Below are positions 5,177 through 6,433 of a DNA stretch of 6,433 nucleotides, one piece after another; the stretch's first letter is position 1, and each line of letters opens with the position of its first letter. The position numbers were made by a program, and so were the translations under genes. The DNA lies in the NCBI GenBank assembly GCA_029777755.1, contig JAKORQ010000620.1, positions 1-6,433 on the forward strand, in the 5' to 3' direction. The notes under the pieces were generated by a model. It saw nothing but the letters and a program-made list of their open reading frames with translations. It was not told where the DNA came from and made no database searches. This DNA is from Planctomycetota bacterium. GTDB lineage: Bacteria; Planctomycetota; Phycisphaerae; Tepidisphaerales; Tepidisphaeraceae.

Positions 5177-6433
5177 TTACCGCCTCATCCCTGCCACTTC
5201 GATAAACAGCTCAAGCTGCGGATCAGAGGTCTTCTCCATCGCCTCCCGCATCTGCACCCGCATCCTCCCCAGCAGCGTTGCGAACTCCGGCCGGGTTGCC
5301 AGGTTGTTCAGGCATGCCGGGTCGTTCTCCAGATCGTATAGCTCTTCCACGACCCGGTGCGAGAAGAAGTCGACCCGGGCAGCGATGGCCGGATCAGACT
5401 CGCTCGCCTGCTGCATGGCCGCCCAGGTTCTTCCGGTCTGCGACTCGTTTCTATATACGGTCTGGCCATCCGACCATGCATTGAAGATGTAGCCGTACCG
5501 GTGGTTCTGTAGACAGCGCATGGGAAAAGCGCGAGCGCTGGCCAGGGTGTTGATGGTGGTGAAGACGCTCTCGCGGCCAGATTGGCTTTCGCCGCAAAGC
5601 AGGGGCAGGAAACTGGTCCCATCCATGTCGCCTGGTTGCGGAAGCCGCATGATCTCCAGGATGGTCGGCATGAAGTCCACGCCGCAGATGAAGTGGGTGC
5701 GATCGACGCCCGGCGTCACCCGGCCCGGCCAGCGCACCAGCAGGGGAGTGCGCGTGCTAGATAGATAACAGTTGGCTTTGGCGTAGGGAAAAGCCATCCC
5801 GTTGTCACTGAGGAAGATGATGATGGTGTTCTTCGCTTCGCCTGATTCATCCAGCGCCTTGAGGATGGCGCCGACGGTGTCATCGGCTCGCCGGCAACTG
5901 CTCAAGTACTCTGCCACCTCGCGGCGAACTTCCGGCAGATTCGGGAGAAACCCGGGAACCTGTATCTCCCCGGGATGGTAGATGCGCGAAGGATCGGGAT
6001 AGCCATCGCCGGTTTCTCGCAGGCGGGTGTGTTTCTCCTGGTCGCTGCCTGCGAAAGGGCGATGAGGATCATGCGAATTGGCCATGAAGAAAAATGGCCG
6101 ACGCCCCGACCTCGCCCGGTCGAGAAACTCGGCGGCGAATCGGTAATACTTGCCTGGGTCCCGACCCTGTCCCAACTTGCTCATCTCGCGGACGTGTTCC
6201 CAGCGATATTTTTGCTGAGGAGCGAGATGATCGACCTTGCCGAGGATCCCGTTGATGAAGCCTGCCTCCCGCAGATGCGCCTGGAGCGTGGGTATGGAGG
6301 GATCGATGGGATGGAACCCGGGAGCGCCGTTATTGTGTGGATAGCGCCCGGTCATCATCGCCTGCCGCGAGGGCTGGCAGATGGCGGCCGCCACATGAGC
6401 ATGCACGAACCAGCGGCTCTGCCGCGCCAGGGC
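5177..6433 (-). CDS. Sulfatase, heparan N-sulfatase-like (N-terminus beyond window)
   Basis: Type I sulfatase hydrolysing sulfate groups, most like N-sulfoglucosamine sulfohydrolase (SGSH). The frame stays open to 6433, so the GTG at 6406 is internal; 418 residues are visible. Numbered from the edge, C19 begins CQPSR, the sulfatase signature whose Cys becomes formylglycine, followed by MMTGRYPHNNG. Then come GKVDH (65-69), PFFFMANSHDPHRPF with HDPH at 121-124, metal-binding SDNG (D210, N211), the SGSH-like FPYAKANCYL, VDFMPTIL and the C-terminal EELYDLENDPACLNNLA. Comparison with human SGSH (Cys70) suggests only about 50-60 N-terminal residues are missing: any signal peptide and the first Asp-Asp metal ligands. 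Export is therefore likely but unseen. Activity needs a formylglycine-generating or anSME enzyme elsewhere in the genome. Exact substrate is inferred and not certain. Confidence 0.92.
   Translation of the reverse strand, partial: ALARQSRWFVHAHVAAAICQPSRQAMMTGRYPHNNGAPGFHPIDPSIPTLQAHLREAGFINGILGKVDHLAPQQKYRWEHVREMSKLGQGRDPGKYYRFAAEFLDRARSGRRPFFFMANSHDPHRPFAGSDQEKHTRLRETGDGYPDPSRIYHPGEIQVPGFLPNLPEVRREVAEYLSSCRRADDTVGAILKALDESGEAKNTIIIFLSDNGMAFPYAKANCYLSSTRTPLLVRWPGRVTPGVDRTHFICGVDFMPTILEIMRLPQPGDMDGTSFLPLLCGESQSGRESVFTTINTLASARAFPMRCLQNHRYGYIFNAWSDGQTVYRNESQTGRTWAAMQQASESDPAIAARVDFFSHRVVEELYDLENDPACLNNLATRPEFATLLGRMRVQMREAMEKTSDPQLELFIEVAGMRR

Noticed and set aside
6404..6406. GTG as the true start of the sulfatase
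   Set aside because: It would leave only nine residues before the formylglycine Cys and delete the essential N-terminal metal ligands; the frame is open to the window edge.

Overview
The window is about 60% GC, gene-dense bacterial DNA with seven protein-coding genes, the two outermost cut by the window edges. No RNA gene, insertion sequence, CRISPR array or phage gene is visible. The phylum cannot be fixed from this sequence. A BatA-like membrane protein with a GATase-like fold, an SGSH-type sulfatase and a cupin-AraC regulator together suggest a free-living heterotroph of the Planctomycetota/Verrucomicrobiota/Armatimonadota sort, but this is a low-confidence inference.

Layout. Positions 1-1485 (+) hold the C-terminal part of a large membrane-anchored BatA/VWA-type protein. 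A 166-bp convergent gap follows. Then comes a leftward cluster on the minus strand, read from right to left: a 91-residue SHOCT-domain membrane protein (3851-4126), aroA for EPSP synthase (2500-3804), and an AraC-family regulator (1652-2503) whose ATG overlaps the aroA stop in an ATGA junction. A 109-bp divergent promoter region (4127-4235) separates this cluster from a rightward pair: a NifU C-terminal-domain iron-sulfur protein (4236-4499) and the tRNA adenosine deaminase tadA (4513-4977). A 199-bp convergent gap leads to a leftward sulfatase resembling heparan N-sulfatase (5177 to beyond 6433), which lacks only its N-terminus.

How the genes work together. aroA (shikimate pathway), the NifU-like protein (iron-sulfur cluster delivery) and tadA (wobble inosine in tRNA) are housekeeping genes. 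The sulfatase serves scavenging of sulfated polysaccharide. The regulator is translationally coupled to aroA, so it may be made whenever aroA is; its targets cannot be read from here.

The least ordinary signals are not in the genes. Both convergent gaps carry a copy, in the same orientation, of a roughly 42-bp repeat with hairpin potential (34 of 42 aligned columns identical), probably an interspersed genomic repeat. Good sigma70-type promoter matches lie so close to the SHOCT and aroA start codons that their transcripts would be leaderless or nearly so, and most internal starts lack a Shine-Dalgarno sequence. I see no convincing new multi-gene system.
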